Shown in pieces: positions 26,246 through 34,854 of a stretch of 51,724 nucleotides of DNA. Below the pieces are notes generated by a model. It saw nothing but the letters and a program-made list of their open reading frames with translations. It had not been told where the DNA came from and did not search any database. The position numbers were made by a program, and so were the translations under genes. Position 1 is the stretch's first letter. Each line of letters opens with the position of its first letter. Source of the stretch: an uncultured Sphingomonas sp. (lineage in GTDB: Bacteria > Pseudomonadota > Alphaproteobacteria > Sphingomonadales > Sphingomonadaceae); NCBI RefSeq assembly GCF_913062585.1, contig NZ_CAJXWX010000030.1:1-51724 (forward strand), given 5' to 3'.

Positions 26246-27772
26246 TTACTTGATGCGCAGCGGCATCAGGCGGTCGGCGATCCGCCCGCGGGTGATCTGC
26301 GCCAGCACCTGCGGACGCCCGGCGGCCTTGGCCGCGGCGACCACGCGCTGAAGGTCCTCGGGGCTGCGGATCGGCACGCCGTTGACGGCGCTGATCACGT
26401 CGCCGCGCTTCAGCTTGGAGGCGGCATCGCTCGACGCATCGACCGCCGCGATCACCACACCCTGGGTCGACGGATCGACGTTGATCGCCCGTGCGATCGC
26501 CGGGGTCAGCGTCTGGACCGACAGGCCCAGCCCGCCACCGGCGGTCGGCGCGACCTGCGCATCGTCGTCGCTGTCGGGGAAGGCATCCGAGCCGTCGCCC
26601 ATCTGCGCGGCCAGCACGTCGTTCGACGGACGCGTCGCGGCGGTCGCGGTCAGCGACATCGGCTTGCCGCCCCGCAGGATTTCCAGCTGGACGCGGCCGC
26701 CCGGCTGAACATTGGCGATCAGATAGGACAGGGTCTGGTCGGGGGTCACCGCCTGGCCGTTGACCTTCGTCACCACGTCGAACGCCTTCAGCCCCGCCTT
26801 GGCCGCCGGGCCGTTGGGCTCGACCTTGGCGATCACTTCGCCCTGGTTCTTGGGGATGCCGAGCGAGGCGGCGACGTCGTCGGTCACCGGGCCGCCGATC
26901 TGGACGCCCAGATAGCCGCGCTCGATCTTCTGACCCTTCATCAGACGGTCGATGATCGGCTTGGCGTCCTCCGCCGGGATGGCGAAGCCGATGCCGATAT
27001 TGCCGCCCGACTGCGAATAGATCTGGCTGTTGATGCCGATGACGTTGCCGTTCATGTCGAACATCGGGCCGCCCGAATTGCCCTGGTTGATCGCGGCATC
27101 GGTCTGAATGAAGCGGTCGTTCGCACCGCCCTGGCCGGTGACGCGGTGGACGGCCGAGACGATACCGGCGGTCACCGTGCTCGACAGGCCGAAGGGCTGG
27201 CCGATCGCCAGCACCCAGTCGCCCGGCCGCGCCCGCGACGAATCGCCGAAGCGGACGAAGGGCAGGTTGGTGCCGTCGATCTTCAGGACGGCGAGGTCCG
27301 AGGTTTCGTCACGGCCGACGACCTTGGCGGTATATTCCTTGCGGTCGTTCAGCGTCACCGTGATCGAATCGACCGACGCGCCCTGCGCGCCCGGTGCGAT
27401 GACGTGGTTGTTGGTGACGATATAGCCGTCGGGCGAGATCAGGAAGCCCGAGCCCAGCGACATGCCCTCGCGCTTCTGCGGCTGGGCGCCGCCGCCGCCG
27501 GGCGCACCGAAAAAGCCCTCGAACGGCGTGCCCGCAAACGGGTTCGCCTGCTGCTTCACCGAGATCGACTGCTTGGTCGAGATGTTGACGACGGCCGGCT
27601 GGAGCTTGGCGACCATGTCGGCAAAGCTCATCGGCGCGCCGGCACGCGGGGCGACCGCCTGGATCGCGCCGGGTTCGTTCTGCGCAACCTGCGCGGTGCC
27701 CGGCTGAAGGGCCAGGGTCGCGGTCGCGCCACCGAGGAGGAGCGCACTGGTAATGGCGTAGGCGTAGCGCAC
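26246..27772 (-). CDS. Do/DegP-family periplasmic serine protease
   Basis: This 508-residue HtrA/Do-family protease degrades or refolds damaged envelope proteins. After a signal segment (SALLLGGATATLALQ) the trypsin-like domain shows the triad: His in GYIVTNNHVI, Asp in TSDLAVLKID and Ser in INQGNSGGPMFD. Two PDZ domains follow, one beginning near GYLGVQIGGPV and a second around GGGLGLSVQTLTP with KRGDVISAVNGVPI. The start codon is GTG with AGAGGA upstream. It lies 106 bp downstream of hflC on the same strand, forming an hflK-hflC-protease envelope quality-control block. Confidence 0.93.
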   Translation of the reverse strand: MRYAYAITSALLLGGATATLALQPGTAQVAQNEPGAIQAVAPRAGAPMSFADMVAKLQPAVVNISTKQSISVKQQANPFAGTPFEGFFGAPGGGGAQPQKREGMSLGSGFLISPDGYIVTNNHVIAPGAQGASVDSITVTLNDRKEYTAKVVGRDETSDLAVLKIDGTNLPFVRFGDSSRARPGDWVLAIGQPFGLSSTVTAGIVSAVHRVTGQGGANDRFIQTDAAINQGNSGGPMFDMNGNVIGINSQIYSQSGGNIGIGFAIPAEDAKPIIDRLMKGQKIERGYLGVQIGGPVTDDVAASLGIPKNQGEVIAKVEPNGPAAKAGLKAFDVVTKVNGQAVTPDQTLSYLIANVQPGGRVQLEILRGGKPMSLTATAATRPSNDVLAAQMGDGSDAFPDSDDDAQVAPTAGGGLGLSVQTLTPAIARAINVDPSTQGVVIAAVDASSDAASKLKRGDVISAVNGVPIRSPEDLQRVVAAAKAAGRPQVLAQITRGRIADRLMPLRIK

Positions 27773-27806
27773 TGGGTGAAGGTCCTCTCAAAGAAAATTC
27801 AGTTTG

Positions 27807-27828
27807 ACCGTGGCCTATTTGTCACGGT
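27807..27828. promoter_or_regulatory. Possible operator before the Do protease
   Basis: ACCGTG-N10-CACGGT is a perfect 6-bp inverted repeat in the short gap between hflC and the protease start. It could be a regulator site. Support is the symmetry and position only. Confidence 0.3.
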
Positions 27829-27878
27829 TTGGCTGAACGACGCTTGAATATGAACGGGTGGAAAGGTGGAAAATCCCC

Positions 27879-28745
27879 TTATCGACCCGGCGCGGTGAAT
27901 TCCTTCAGATAGCTGTTCTCAGGCGACAGAATGATCTGGGTCGATCCCCGTTCCTGATTGGTGCCGTCCGTGCCGAAGGTATGGCGATAGGACTGCATGG
28001 CGCGGTAGAAGTCGTAGAAGCCGGGGTCCTTGCCAAAGGCCTGGGCATAGATCTGCGCGGCCTGGGCATCGGCATCGGCGCGTACGATCTGCGCCTGCTT
28101 CTGGCCTTGCGCGGCGATGGTGATCGCCTCCTGCTGGCGTGCGGTCTGCATCCGGGCGAGCGCGCTTTGCAGCGGCGTGCCGGTCGGCAGTTCGGCTTCC
28201 TTGATCCGCACGTCGACGATCTGGACGCCGTACTGGCGCGCGATCCGGTCGAGCTGGACCTGGATCGCGTCCATCACCTGGCTGCGCTCGGGGCTGAGCA
28301 GTTCGGCGGACAGCCGCTTGCCCAGTTCGTTGCGCAGCGCCGAGCCGAAGATCGGGCGCAGCTGGTTGACGACGCCGTCCACGCTGCCTGCCGTCGCCAG
28401 CATCCGGCGCGGGTCGATCACGCGGAAACGGGCAAAGGCGTCGACGTTCATGCGCAGCTGATCGGTCGACAGCACCTGGGTCTTTTCCAGGTCGAGGTCG
28501 AGCACGCGCTTGTCGACCCAGACGATCTGGTCGAAGAACGGGATGCGCGCGATCAGGCCCGCACCGCTATTCCCCGGTTCCTCGCCGGGGCGATAGCCGT
28601 TGATGACCTCCCGGGGCTGGCCGAAGCGGTAGATGACCGCCTGTTTGGTTTCCGGCACGATCGCGAAGGTCGCCGCCGCCAGGATGACCGCGACCAGCAG
28701 GGCGACGCCCAGCACGATCGGATTGCGCAAGGTCAGGCCGTTCAC
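27879..28745 (-). CDS. hflC: HflC, SPFH-domain FtsH modulator
   Basis: The 288-residue protein has one N-terminal membrane anchor (LGVALLVAVILAAATFAIV) and a periplasmic SPFH/band-7 domain (TKQAVIYRFGQPREVI, then RVIDPRRML and RMNVDAFARFR), ending with the coiled-coil stretch RMQTARQQEAITIAAQGQ. With HflK it forms the large ring that cages and modulates the FtsH protease. It starts with GTG, overlapping the hflK stop as GTGA. Confidence 0.94.
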   Translation of the reverse strand: MNGLTLRNPIVLGVALLVAVILAAATFAIVPETKQAVIYRFGQPREVINGYRPGEEPGNSGAGLIARIPFFDQIVWVDKRVLDLDLEKTQVLSTDQLRMNVDAFARFRVIDPRRMLATAGSVDGVVNQLRPIFGSALRNELGKRLSAELLSPERSQVMDAIQVQLDRIARQYGVQIVDVRIKEAELPTGTPLQSALARMQTARQQEAITIAAQGQKQAQIVRADADAQAAQIYAQAFGKDPGFYDFYRAMQSYRHTFGTDGTNQERGSTQIILSPENSYLKEFTAPGR

Positions 28746-29893
28746 TGGCCACCTCCCTGCGCCTGTGCCGCGTTGGGCTGGGCCGGGGCAGTGGCGGTGA
28801 TCTCGGGCGGCAGCGTCCGGGCCGGTGCCTTCGACAGCGGCAGATAGGGGACGACGCCCGGCGTTTCGACGATCGTCTTGTCCGACTTGGCCAGCACGGC
28901 CTCCATGGTCTCGTAATACATGCGGCGGCGGGTCACTTCGGGGGCCAGGCGATATTGCTCATAGACCTTGTCGAACTGGGCGGCCTCGCCCTGCGCGCGG
29001 GCGATCACCTGCTGCGCATAGGATTTGGCCTGGTTGACGTCGGCGATCGCGCGCTGCTGTGCCACGGTCACCTTGTTGAAGTCGTCGACGATCTGCTGCG
29101 GCGGCGCGGCCTGCTTGATCGCGACGCCCTGGATGCGGACGCCGGAGCGATATTCGTTGAGGATCGACTGGGTCAGGTCCTGCACCCGCTGGCCGATTTC
29201 GCCCCGGCCCGACCCCAGCGCCTGGTCGAGCGTGGTCTGGGCGATGACCGCACGCATCGCGCTTTCGGCGGCGGCGCGGACCGTCTGCTGCGGTTCGGCC
29301 AGGCGGAAGGCATAGTCGCGCGGATTGGCGATGTCCCAGCGCACCGAATAGCTGAGGTCGATGATGTTCTGGTCCCGCGTCAGGACCAGATTCTCCGCCG
29401 TTCCTTCCGGGAAATTCTCAGTCCGGATCTTCTGCACGTCCAGCACACGGACGGCGGCGATCGGGGCGGGGGCGGTGAACTGGATGCCGGGTTCCAGAAT
29501 GCCGGTATAGCGGCCGAAATAGGTGACGACGCCGCGCTGCTGCGGGCCGATCGGGTGGATCGAGGTATAGAGGACCCAGATCGCGACCAGGATCGCCGCG
29601 CCGATCGCCCAGAGCGTCCGGCTGCCGGGCGCGCCGGGAATGCCGCCAAAGCCGCCGCCCGAACCGCCGGGGCCTTCGCCCGGTCCGCCGCCGCCCGAGC
29701 CGCGCGCCTTGCGGATGAACTCGTCCAGCGCGGTCGGCTTGGCCGGTCCCTTGCGCCCGCCCGGCGGCACCGCCCAGGGGTTGCGGGGACCGCTGTCGGA
29801 GTCGTCGCCGGAGCCTCCCCAGGGGCCCTTTGGCGTTTCTGCGGCAAGAATGGGGGGGCGTCGCAACCAGCCCGTCAGATTTCTCATGCTCAT
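28742..29893 (-). CDS. hflK: HflK, SPFH-domain FtsH modulator
   Basis: This approximately 383-residue protein is the partner of HflC. The N-terminal cytoplasmic part is Gly/Pro-rich (residues about 15-80, with GSGGGGPGEGPGGSGGG), typical of HflK. One membrane helix follows (LWAIGAAILVAIWVLYTSI) and then an SPFH domain (GPQQRGVVTYFGRYTG, LTRDQNIIDLSYSVRW) and the helix QAKSYAQQVIARAQGEA. The start is set at the ATG at 29893; the ATG at 29887 is equally possible, and the longer frame to 29944 has no support. It diverges from the Mrp gene across 65 bp. Confidence 0.93.
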   Translation of the reverse strand: MSMRNLTGWLRRPPILAAETPKGPWGGSGDDSDSGPRNPWAVPPGGRKGPAKPTALDEFIRKARGSGGGGPGEGPGGSGGGFGGIPGAPGSRTLWAIGAAILVAIWVLYTSIHPIGPQQRGVVTYFGRYTGILEPGIQFTAPAPIAAVRVLDVQKIRTENFPEGTAENLVLTRDQNIIDLSYSVRWDIANPRDYAFRLAEPQQTVRAAAESAMRAVIAQTTLDQALGSGRGEIGQRVQDLTQSILNEYRSGVRIQGVAIKQAAPPQQIVDDFNKVTVAQQRAIADVNQAKSYAQQVIARAQGEAAQFDKVYEQYRLAPEVTRRRMYYETMEAVLAKSDKTIVETPGVVPYLPLSKAPARTLPPEITATAPAQPNAAQAQGGGQ

Positions 29894-29958
29894 CGTTATA
29901 GGAACGGTTCGTCGACAAAAACAGTGCCAAGCCGCGTATCGCATCCTATCTGGCGGCC

Positions 29959-30912
29959 ATGAGCATGATCGAGACGGTGAAGGCGGCGGTCGCCGCGGTG
30001 GCGGGCAAGCGCGCCAATGTGCGGATGGAGGGCGCGCGGGCGGGCGTCGTCCTCGATACCACGGGGCTGGACGGCGCCGGTCGCCACGCGTTGGAGGAAG
30101 AGGTGAAGGCCGCCGCGATGCAGTCGGGGGTCGAGGATGTCCGCGTCGTCCTGACCGCCGAGAAGCGCGAGCGCCGGATCGTCGCGGTCGCCAGCGGCAA
30201 GGGCGGCGTGGGCAAGTCGACCCTGTCGGCGAATCTGGCGATCGCGTTGGCGCGGGGCGGCGTGAAGACCGGGCTGGTCGATGCCGATATCTATGGTCCC
30301 TCGCAGCCCCGGCTGATGGCGGCCGAAGGGGTGAAGCCGGTCGCGCAGGACGGCAAGCTGCAACCCGTGCCCACGCCTTACGGTGTGTCGCTGCTGTCCA
30401 TGGGCCAGCTGGTCGAACCCGACAAGGCGATCGCCTGGCGCGGGCCGATGGCGGCGGGCGCGCTCAGCCAGCTGGTCGATGGCGATTGGGGGGCGACCGA
30501 GCTGCTGGTCCTCGACCTGCCGCCCGGCACCGGCGATGTGCAGCTGACTATGGTGCAAAAGCATCGCCCGGCGGGTGCTGTGATCGTCTCGACCCCGCAG
30601 GACCTGGCGCTGATCGACGCGCGCCGCGCCATCGACCTGTTCCAGAAGGCGGGGGTGCCGATCATCGGGCTGGTCGAGAATATGGCGGGTTATTGCTGTC
30701 CCCATTGCGGCGGCATCTCCGACCCGTTCGGATCGGGCGGTGCCGAGGCGGCGGCGGCGGAGCTGGGCATTCCGTTCCTGGGCCGGGTGCCATTGACCAT
30801 CGCGATCCGCACCGCCTCCGATGCGGGTCAGCCCCCGGCGGCGGGGGAGGGGGATGCGGTGTTCGCCCCCCTGGCCGCGAAGGTCGCCGACTGGCTGGAC
30901 GCGTCACGATGA
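29959..30912 (+). CDS. Mrp/ApbC P-loop ATPase, Fe-S carrier
   Basis: The 317-residue protein of the Mrp/NBP35 family delivers iron-sulfur clusters. It has a short N-terminal DUF59-like remnant, the deviant Walker A VASGKGGVGKSTLSANLA (about residues 77-94), DADIYGPSQPRLM, LDLPPGTGDVQLTM, and the cluster-binding pair CCPHCGG (CxxC, about residue 250). Family members bridge a 4Fe-4S cluster between two CxxC motifs of a dimer. It is divergent from hflK and read with the CoA-binding gene 92 bp downstream. Confidence 0.93.
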   Translation: MSMIETVKAAVAAVAGKRANVRMEGARAGVVLDTTGLDGAGRHALEEEVKAAAMQSGVEDVRVVLTAEKRERRIVAVASGKGGVGKSTLSANLAIALARGGVKTGLVDADIYGPSQPRLMAAEGVKPVAQDGKLQPVPTPYGVSLLSMGQLVEPDKAIAWRGPMAAGALSQLVDGDWGATELLVLDLPPGTGDVQLTMVQKHRPAGAVIVSTPQDLALIDARRAIDLFQKAGVPIIGLVENMAGYCCPHCGGISDPFGSGGAEAAAAELGIPFLGRVPLTIAIRTASDAGQPPAAGEGDAVFAPLAAKVADWLDASR

Positions 30913-31003
30913 AACCGGCGGCGCGGCGGGGCGTTGGACGACGATAACCCGCCGTTTTCGCAGGAGTATGTCCGGTGGCGCGGCGGGTCGAAGGGGACTT
31001 TTG

Positions 31004-31438
31004 ATGCCGCTGACCGCCGATGAGGATATTCGCGACCTGTTGACGACCGCACGGACCATCGCGCTGGTCGGCGCGTCGGATCGGCCCGACCGCCCTTCCT
31101 ATGGCGTGATGAAGCGGTTGCAGGATCATGGCTACCGCGTGATCCCGGTCAATCCGCAGATCACCGGCGAGCATGTCCATGGCGAGTTCGTATTCCGCGA
31201 ACTTGGCCAGCTGGGCGACCCCATCGACATCGTCGACATCTTCCGCCGGTCCGACGCGGTCGGCCCGATCGTCGACGAGGCGATCGCGATCGGTGCCAAG
31301 GCGATCTGGATGCAACTGGGCGTCATCAACGACGAGGCGGCGGCGCGGGCCGAGGCGGCCGGGTTGAAGGTCGTGATGGACCGGTGCCCGGCGATCGAGA
31401 TTCCGCGCCTGGGCGTAGCACCCGTGGGCGCGAACTGA
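31004..31438 (+). CDS. CoA-binding domain protein (YccU type)
   Basis: This 144-residue single-domain protein has a Rossmann-type CoA-binding fold: IALVGASDRPDRPSYGVMKR (about residues 17-36), GYRVIPVNPQITG, DIVDIFRRSDAVGPIVDEAI, AIWMQLGVIND and VVMDRCPAIEIPRLG. The Cys-Pro-x-I-E ending is characteristic of this family. Function is unknown beyond probable CoA binding. AAGGGG sits 8 bases before the ATG. It is probably cotranscribed with the Mrp gene. Confidence 0.88.
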   Translation: MPLTADEDIRDLLTTARTIALVGASDRPDRPSYGVMKRLQDHGYRVIPVNPQITGEHVHGEFVFRELGQLGDPIDIVDIFRRSDAVGPIVDEAIAIGAKAIWMQLGVINDEAAARAEAAGLKVVMDRCPAIEIPRLGVAPVGAN

Positions 31439-31480
31439 GGACCGAAAGCAGGGCTGATAGCGAATAAGGGGAGAAGAACG

Positions 31481-31744
31481 ATGGTGCCGTTGTTGCTGGT
31501 GCTGGGCGCCGTTGCCGAGGGGAGCATGGCTATGGTCCCGCTGCCCCGGCTGACCTCGGCCTGTACGCTGTCGACTTGTCATGGCGGCAAACGTCCGTCG
31601 CCCTATCGCCTGACCCCCAGCGACACCGTGCCGATCGACTCCAAATCCCGCGCCTTTGCCAATGACGGGACCTATTGCGCCGTGGTCGGCGACAAATATT
31701 GCACCAGCAAGCCGCGCACCCTGTTCCGCGCCGCGATTGATTAG
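31481..31744 (+). CDS. Small exported protein, cysteine-containing
   Basis: This 87-residue protein of unknown function has a short hydrophobic N-terminus (MVPLLLVLGAVAEGS) with a good ribosome-binding site (AAGGGGAGAAG). Four cysteines (ACTLSTCHGGKRP and later YCAVVGDKYC) suggest two disulfides in the periplasm. It is the first of three consecutive small exported proteins on this strand. Confidence 0.6.
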   Translation: MVPLLLVLGAVAEGSMAMVPLPRLTSACTLSTCHGGKRPSPYRLTPSDTVPIDSKSRAFANDGTYCAVVGDKYCTSKPRTLFRAAID

Positions 31745-31871
31745 CCGCGGGCGGCCTCGGCCCACCCGATCCTCCGGAACGGGCTCGTAATGACGCTGGC
31801 GGTCGGTCTTTAAAACAGGCATGATCCCGGCCGAGCCGATACGGGGCTCGCAAGCGCGGGAGAGCGTCTTG

Positions 31872-32255
31872 GTGACGACGATGCTGGTCATGCTGATGCT
31901 CGGAACGCCGGTCCAGGGCGAGGCGCCGCCGCCTCCCTCGGTCGATACGATCCTGGCCAATACCCGTCAGTTGACCAGCGTCGAGACGCATTGCGTCTAT
32001 GACCCCAACGCCACCGACATCACGGTTTGTGGTCGCCGCAACGCCGATCGTTTCCGCATCCCCTTCGAATTGCCGCCCGAACCCGGCGATCGTCGCCATG
32101 AAGGGGTGATGGAGGAACGGACCCGCCTGCTCGCGCGGAGCACGCCGGTGAAGGATTTGTCGCCCTTCTTGGTCGGTGGGGGTTTTGCTGGCGCGACGAT
32201 GGACACCAACCCGCGCGGCGGCGGCGGGCCGACCCTGCGCAAGCCTGCGCCATAA
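31872..32255 (+). CDS. Small exported protein with VCGRR motif
   Basis: This roughly 127-residue unknown protein starts at a GTG preceded by GGGAG, with the hydrophobic segment MLVMLMLGTPVQG. The notable motif is DITVCGRRNADRFRIP, shared in form with the next gene (EVIVCGRRLGDDRLP). Pairing of CVYDPN with VCGRR suggests a disulfide. Such VCGRR segments recur in uncharacterised sphingomonad secreted proteins. The stop codon overlaps the ribosome-binding site of the next gene, so the two are coupled. Confidence 0.6.
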   Translation: MTTMLVMLMLGTPVQGEAPPPPSVDTILANTRQLTSVETHCVYDPNATDITVCGRRNADRFRIPFELPPEPGDRRHEGVMEERTRLLARSTPVKDLSPFLVGGGFAGATMDTNPRGGGGPTLRKPAP

Positions 32256-32268
32256 GGAGGAAACGCCG

Positions 32269-32706
32269 ATGCTCCCGCTGTTGCTCGTCGCGCTTCAGGT
32301 TGCGCCCGCCGTGCCCCTGCCGCCGCCCGGCCCCGGTGCGCAGCGTTTCTCGATCCTGGCCCGCGATCCCTGTCCGCCCTCGGCGGGCACGAAGGACGAG
32401 GTGATCGTCTGCGGGCGCCGGCTGGGTGACGATCGGCTGCCGCACGACCCGGATGCGCCACCTGCCAAGCCGCTCATGTCCAATCCTGAACTGACCGGCA
32501 TCGGCGCGATGCGGGCGGAGGGGGCGCCCTGTGCGGCGGTCATGCGAGGCTGCACGGTCGGGGTCGATGTGATCACCCCTGCCGTGATGCTGGCCAACGA
32601 GGTGCGGATCGGCATCAGCAAGCTGGTCGACAAATCGCGCGACAAAAGCAAGCGCATCGCGATCGTGCTCGACGATGCGGGGCCCAAGGGCCATCTGGAG
32701 CCCTGA
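32269..32706 (+). CDS. Small exported protein with VCGRR motif (second)
   Basis: This 145-residue unknown protein has an excellent ribosome-binding site (AAGGAGG, 8 bases before the ATG) and a short hydrophobic, Pro-rich leader (MLPLLLVALQVAPAVPLPPP). It carries DEVIVCGRRLGDDRLPHDP. The later half has a second cysteine pair (APCAAVMRGCTVGVD) and a charged helix (DKSRDKSKRIAIVLDDAG). It ends 5 bp from the stop of the convergent exonuclease gene. Confidence 0.68.
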   Translation: MLPLLLVALQVAPAVPLPPPGPGAQRFSILARDPCPPSAGTKDEVIVCGRRLGDDRLPHDPDAPPAKPLMSNPELTGIGAMRAEGAPCAAVMRGCTVGVDVITPAVMLANEVRIGISKLVDKSRDKSKRIAIVLDDAGPKGHLEP

Positions 32707-32710
32707 GGCT

Positions 32711-33274
32711 TTACGCGCCGCGCCGTGCGCGCGATCGCGCCGAGGGTGGGGGCAGGAACCAGTCGCCAAGGCCGAGCCCCGTCGCCGCCATCGCGCGCAG
32801 CACCACCTGGCCCGCGGCACGCGCATCGCTGAGCGCGTCATGGTGGCGATGCTCCAGTTCCAGAAACGCCGCCAGCGTATTGAGCTTGTGATTGGGCAGC
32901 TCCGGCCAGGCGCGTCGGGCGATCGTCACGCTGTCCAGCCAGCGGGCGGCGATCGGGGGCAGGGCGTCGCGCTCGCACACCCGGCCCAGCGCGCCCTTGT
33001 CGAATCCCGAATGCGCCACCGTCACCCGCCCGGCCAGATGCGCCGCCAGTTCGGGGTAGAGCATCGCAAAGGTCGGCTTGCCCGCGACATGATCGGCGGT
33101 GATGCCGTGGATGCCGATATTGAAGCCGCTGAACTCGTCGCACGGGTCGACCAGCGTCTCATAGGCCAGCACCTCCACCCCGTCCGCATAGCCGACAATG
33201 CCGATCTGGCAGATGCTGCTGGTGCGCGAACAGGCGGTCTCGACGTCGATGACCACGAAATCGGGGGAGATCAT
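32711..33274 (-). CDS. DnaQ-like 3'-5' exonuclease
   Basis: The 187-residue protein is a DEDD-type exonuclease. Exo I is DFVVIDVETACSRTSSICQIG (Asp and Glu, read in parts), Exo II is VAHSGFDKGALGRVC, and Exo III is HHDALSDARAAGQV with the His and Asp of the DEDDh subtype. It lacks the BRCT or polymerase-associated parts, so it is a stand-alone exonuclease of the kind seen in repair or RNA trimming. The ATG at 33274 is chosen because the domain begins right after it. Confidence 0.87.
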   Translation of the reverse strand: MISPDFVVIDVETACSRTSSICQIGIVGYADGVEVLAYETLVDPCDEFSGFNIGIHGITADHVAGKPTFAMLYPELAAHLAGRVTVAHSGFDKGALGRVCERDALPPIAARWLDSVTIARRAWPELPNHKLNTLAAFLELEHRHHDALSDARAAGQVVLRAMAATGLGLGDWFLPPPSARSRARRGA

Positions 33275-33399
33275 GGTCAGGTGCCTTAGCGACTTTGTCG
33301 GTTTCAAGCAATAAAAGGTCGCGGTGTGGCTCGACAGCGACCATTTCTATCCGCTACGCGCCGTGGCTCTACGAACGCTCTGGATACGGGATACGGGTG

Positions 33400-34689
33400 A
33401 TGGGCGAAGCTTTGCGGGTGGCGTTGGCGGGACTGGGCACGGTGGGGGGCGGCGTCATTCGCCTGCTCGACGCGAACCGTGACCTGATTACCCGGCGTGC
33501 CGGTCGCCCCATCGAGATCGTCGCGGTGTCCGCGCGCGACCGGACCAAGGACCGGGGCGTCGACCTGTCGCGCTTCGAATGGGTCGACGATACCGCCGCG
33601 CTCGCCTCGCATCCTGATGCCGATGTGGTGGTCGAACTGATCGGCGGGTCGGACGGCCCGGCGCTGACGCTGGCGCGGACCGCACTGGGGGCGGGGCGTG
33701 GTTTCGTGACTGCCAACAAGGCGATGCTGGCGCATCACGGGCTGGAACTGGCGCAGAAGGCGGAGGCTTCCAACGCCGCGCTGAAGTTCGAGGCGGCGGT
33801 CGCGGGCGGCATTCCGGTCATCAAGGGCCTGCGCGAAGGGGCGGCGGCCAACGCCATTGCGCGGGTCTATGGCATCCTCAACGGCACCTGCAATTTCATC
33901 CTGTCGAAGATGGAGGCCGAAGGCCGCGACTTTGCCGAGGTGCTCGCCGAAGCCCAGGCGCTGGGTTATGCCGAGGCGGACCCCAGCTTCGACATTGACG
34001 GGGTGGACGCGGCGCACAAGCTGTCGATCCTGGCTGCCATCGCCTTCGGTACACAGCCGGCATTCGGTGACGTCGCGATCGGCGGCGTGCGGCACGTCCT
34101 GGCCGCCGATATCGCGCAGGCGGCGTCGCTCGGCTACCGGGTGCGGCTGGTCGGCGTGGCGGAGGAGGGGGCGAACGGCCTGTTCCAGCGGGTGCACCCG
34201 CATCTGGTGCCGCTCGACCATCCGCTGGCGCATGTCACCGGATCGACCAATGCGGTCGTGGCGGAAGGAAATTTCGTCGGGCGCCTGCTGTTCCAGGGCG
34301 CGGGCGCGGGCGACGGGCCGACCGCCAGCGCGGTGGTCGCCGACCTGATCGACATCGCGCGCGGCGAATATGGCGCGTCCTTCGCCATGCCCGCGCATGA
34401 GCTGAGCTCTGCGCCCAAGGCCGATAGCGGCGAGCGGCGCGGGCGCGCTTACCTGCGCTTCACCGTGCAGGACAAGGTCGGCGTGCTGGCCGAGATCGCG
34501 GCCGCCATGCGCGATGCGGGGGTTTCGATCGAAAGCCTGATCCAGCGGGGCGAGGCGGCGGACGGCGGTGTGATGATCGCCATCGTGACCCATGAGGGGC
34601 CGGAGCGGGCGGTCGCGCAGGCGCTGGAGCGGTTGCGCGGGAGCCAGAGCTTGGTCGGCCAGCCTCTGTTGATGCATATTTTGGGGTGA
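33400..34689 (+). CDS. hom: Homoserine dehydrogenase
   Basis: Hom reduces aspartate semialdehyde to homoserine on the route to methionine and threonine. The 429-residue monofunctional enzyme shows the NAD(P) motif GLGTVGGGVIRLL, GRGFVTANKAML, the catalytic region FEAAVAGGIPVIKGLREG, YGILNGTCNFILSKME and AEADPSFDIDGVDAAHK, and a C-terminal ACT domain (FTVQDKVGVLAEIAAAMRD). The ATG at 33400 is chosen because the family starts there; the 35 codons upstream look non-coding. The ribosome-binding site is weak. Confidence 0.95.
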   Translation: MGEALRVALAGLGTVGGGVIRLLDANRDLITRRAGRPIEIVAVSARDRTKDRGVDLSRFEWVDDTAALASHPDADVVVELIGGSDGPALTLARTALGAGRGFVTANKAMLAHHGLELAQKAEASNAALKFEAAVAGGIPVIKGLREGAAANAIARVYGILNGTCNFILSKMEAEGRDFAEVLAEAQALGYAEADPSFDIDGVDAAHKLSILAAIAFGTQPAFGDVAIGGVRHVLAADIAQAASLGYRVRLVGVAEEGANGLFQRVHPHLVPLDHPLAHVTGSTNAVVAEGNFVGRLLFQGAGAGDGPTASAVVADLIDIARGEYGASFAMPAHELSSAPKADSGERRGRAYLRFTVQDKVGVLAEIAAAMRDAGVSIESLIQRGEAADGGVMIAIVTHEGPERAVAQALERLRGSQSLVGQPLLMHILG

Positions 34690-34721
34690 CGGTGGGGCGG
34701 TAAGGTCTCTGCGAGGCCCCT

Positions 34722-34829
34722 TGCCCTCCCCCAACCCCTCCCGCCTGCGGGAGGGGAGTTGTCTGGCCCTGCGGCTTGACCTTCTCCAACAAGCTCCCCT
34801 CCCGCAGGCGGGAGGGGCTGGGGGAGGGC
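34722..34829. repeat. Inverted pair of GC-rich palindromes
   Basis: 34722-34758 and 34794-34829 are complementary over about 36 bp with one mismatch, and each arm contains the hairpin CCCCTCCCGC/GCGGGAGGGG. It is the same family as 13552-13718, here uninterrupted, and lies between the convergent hom and oxygenase genes. Confidence 0.88.
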
Positions 34830-34847
34830 TCGGTGTCTCACCGAGCC
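34827..34847 (-). terminator. Perfect 9-bp hairpin before the oxygenase stop
   Basis: GGCTCGGTG TCT CACCGAGCC is a perfect 9-bp stem with a 3-nt loop just beyond the end of the minus-strand oxygenase gene. It lacks a T-run, so termination is only suggested. Confidence 0.4.
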
Positions 34848-34854
34848 CGCACTA

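Noticed and set aside
30909..30947. 12-codon frame overlapping the Mrp stop (ATGA)
   Set aside because: It is very short and Arg-rich without a ribosome-binding site of its own; likely chance.
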